Below, one piece after another: positions 5,793 through 6,877 of a stretch of DNA of 6,877 nt. Both the position numbers and the translations under genes were made by a program. A model generated the notes under the pieces. The model was not told the origin of the DNA, did no database searches, and worked only from the letters and a program-made list of their open reading frames with translations. This stretch comes from DASYRX01 sp036003845 (GTDB lineage: Bacteria; Gemmatimonadota; Gemmatimonadetes; Gemmatimonadales; Gemmatimonadaceae), in assembly GCA_036003845.1 (NCBI GenBank), contig DASYRX010000241.1, positions 1 to 6,877 on the forward strand. The letters run 5' to 3'. The first letter of the stretch is position 1. Each line of letters opens with the position of its first letter.

Positions 5793-6877
5793 CTAACGCG
5801 CCCGTATGCGGACGGCGTATGGTTCCTGCTTTCCGAAACTCTTGATCGTCAAAACGTAGCGCGCGCCAGCCACTGGCCTGAACTCGAAATCAGCCGTCTC
5901 GCCGACATCCAGCGATAGCTCGGCGGGACGCGAAATGGCCTGGGCGCGCGGTAGGTCGTCACCGTCCTTGGCGACCGCACGCCACTGAACGAGCGCTGTA
6001 TCGCGCGTTAGGCGCACCTTCATGGGCGCCGCGACACCGATATTCACGAAGCGCAGACGGTGCGACGTATTCGCCGTGTACCTCGCCGGCGCGGCTACGC
6101 TGTCGCCATTGACGAGCAGGTGCGGCGGATCCTCCGGCCCGTCCCACCCCGCGACGAAAATGTGATCCGTGGACGGATCGTAGCGCGCGCCTTGGGGCAG
6201 GACGATCAAGCCACCGAACAGCCCGGATGTTATCTGCTCGAAGTCGCCCAAGTGCGTGTGATAGATGAAGGTGCCCGGTCGCGCGAGCGTTAGGCGCGCG
6301 ACGAAGGAGTCGCCGGGAGCGATGAGCGGAGCCACGCGTTGCGCGCTCCCGCTCCATCCCGCGACACCGTCCGAGTAACTCTCCAGCTCGATGCCGTGCC
6401 AGTGGACGGCAGTCGGCTCCTTCAGCCGGTTGAGCACTGTGATATCGACAGGCTCGCCACGATGCATAACGAGCACAGGGTTCGCACCAAGGGAATCTGC
6501 CGCCGGCGCATCTCCCTGCTGCAGCACGTACCCCAGCGCGCGCGCTGCCCGCGTACGGCGCTTCCCTTCCGTCACGTGCAGACGAAGAGATGTCGCCGCC
6601 GTGCGCATGGCCGGTTTCCACGACGCCGGCGCGCGCACATCCATGCCTAACACGAGCCCGGCCATGTGCGTCCCGGCGTCTGCCGATAGTGCGTCGTGGG
6701 CATGGCTCGCGCTCGTACGTTCTGCGACCAGTCGCGCACCCTCCGGAATCACGTGGAATCCGATGTGGCAATGAAAGAGCCACTGCCCATCGCGATCGGG
6801 AGACCAAACCATCGACATCGTTTGGCCAGGGTTCATCACCTGCGTCACGACGCGGCGTCGCGCAGAATCGGCGTACA
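5793..6877 (-). CDS. Multicopper oxidase, C-terminal 360 residues (N-terminus off window)
   Basis: The reading frame is open to the right edge, so the 5' end lies outside. Starting from the first complete codon, MSMVWSPDRDG leads into the copper motif FHCHIGFH (about residues 33-40), which is the type 1/type 3 motif normally at the C-terminus of a laccase. After a linker of about 110 residues comes a second cupredoxin module with HWHGIELESYSDG and GTFIYHTHLGDFEQ plus GLFGGLIVL, the type 2/type 3 ligands normally at the N-terminus. A last cupredoxin-like domain without copper ligands follows and ends in RIRAR and a TAG stop inside GCCTAAC/GTTAGGC. The Met normally expected five residues after the last His of HCHxxxH appears to be Gly, which would give a type 1 site lacking a Met axial ligand. 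Electron-transfer oxidation of phenols, metals or similar substrates with O2 is the family role; the substrate here is unknown. The missing N-terminal part should contain an HPxHLHG motif. Confidence 0.92.
   Translation of the reverse strand, partial: YADSARRRVVTQVMNPGQTMSMVWSPDRDGQWLFHCHIGFHVIPEGARLVAERTSASHAHDALSADAGTHMAGLVLGMDVRAPASWKPAMRTAATSLRLHVTEGKRRTRAARALGYVLQQGDAPAADSLGANPVLVMHRGEPVDITVLNRLKEPTAVHWHGIELESYSDGVAGWSGSAQRVAPLIAPGDSFVARLTLARPGTFIYHTHLGDFEQITSGLFGGLIVLPQGARYDPSTDHIFVAGWDGPEDPPHLLVNGDSVAAPARYTANTSHRLRFVNIGVAAPMKVRLTRDTALVQWRAVAKDGDDLPRAQAISRPAELSLDVGETADFEFRPVAGARYVLTIKSFGKQEPYAVRIRAR

Larger units (their letters stand above)
319..6651. repeat. Dispersed heptamer GCCTAAC / GTTAGGC, 14 copies
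   Basis: GCCTAAC begins at 319, 939, 1638, 2452, 2848, 5791 and 6645. GTTAGGC begins at 2035, 2366, 3434, 3701, 5671, 6007 and 6289, giving seven in each orientation. Three more sites have the six-base core with another flanking base (CCTAAC at 44 and 644, GTTAGG at 2654). Copies fall in different reading frames: CTA-ACG for Leu-Thr, TTA-GGC for Leu-Gly, and CCT-AAC for Pro-Asn. Codon bias alone therefore does not explain them. A rough estimate for this base composition is about one copy by chance in both strands. None lies strictly inside the peptidase gene. Confidence 0.9.

Noticed and set aside
44..6651. CCTAAC words as telomere-like repeats
   Set aside because: They are single dispersed copies in both orientations inside genes, not tandem CCCTAA arrays, and the genes are bacterial.

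Overview
The window is GC-rich bacterial DNA with little space between genes. Codon use, the kinds of secreted hydrolases, the multicopper oxidase architecture and the very frequent heptamer GCCTAAC/GTTAGGC suggest an environmental, probably soil, bacterium. My best guess is Gemmatimonadota; this is inference from pattern and is not proven by any single gene here.

Layout from left to right. (1) 1-1154, minus strand: the membrane part of a proton-translocating NAD(P)+ transhydrogenase. It comprises the small alpha-subunit membrane piece (pntAB) and the beta subunit pntB, which overlap by four bases (GTGA); pntB runs off the left edge. The soluble NAD-binding alpha-1 gene (pntAA), which normally precedes pntAB, is not there. 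(2) 1155-1272: a spacer holding 2.6 copies of a 30-bp tandem repeat. (3) 1273-3945, minus: one 890-residue exported protein that joins a complete metal-dependent amidohydrolase to seven calcium-loop (VCBS/FG-GAP) repeats and a C-terminal ASPIC/UnbV domain. (4) 3946-4059: a spacer with a degenerate 7-bp periodic repeat and nested inverted repeats. (5) 4060-4248, minus: a 62-residue single-span membrane protein of unknown function. (6) 4249-4490: a divergent promoter region with a strong 18-bp inverted repeat, one arm about 70-77 bases before each start codon. (7) 4491-5675, plus: an exported S9-type prolyl oligopeptidase-like alpha/beta hydrolase. (8) 5676-5792: a convergent spacer with a large imperfect palindrome that also has 7-bp periodicity, bounded by facing GTTAGGC/GCCTAAC motifs that contain both stop codons. 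(9) 5793-6877, minus: the C-terminal 360 residues of a multicopper oxidase in which the HCH copper motif precedes the HWHG and HTH motifs, the reverse of the usual order.

The left part serves redox balance at the inner membrane (NADPH supply driven by proton force). The rest is largely exported catabolic or oxidative enzymes: amidohydrolase, peptidase and copper oxidase. I see no single pathway that links them all, and no phage, transposase, CRISPR array or RNA gene. The observations most worth following are the fusion protein, the dispersed heptamer, the heptad-periodic intergenic palindromes and the shared divergent-promoter box.
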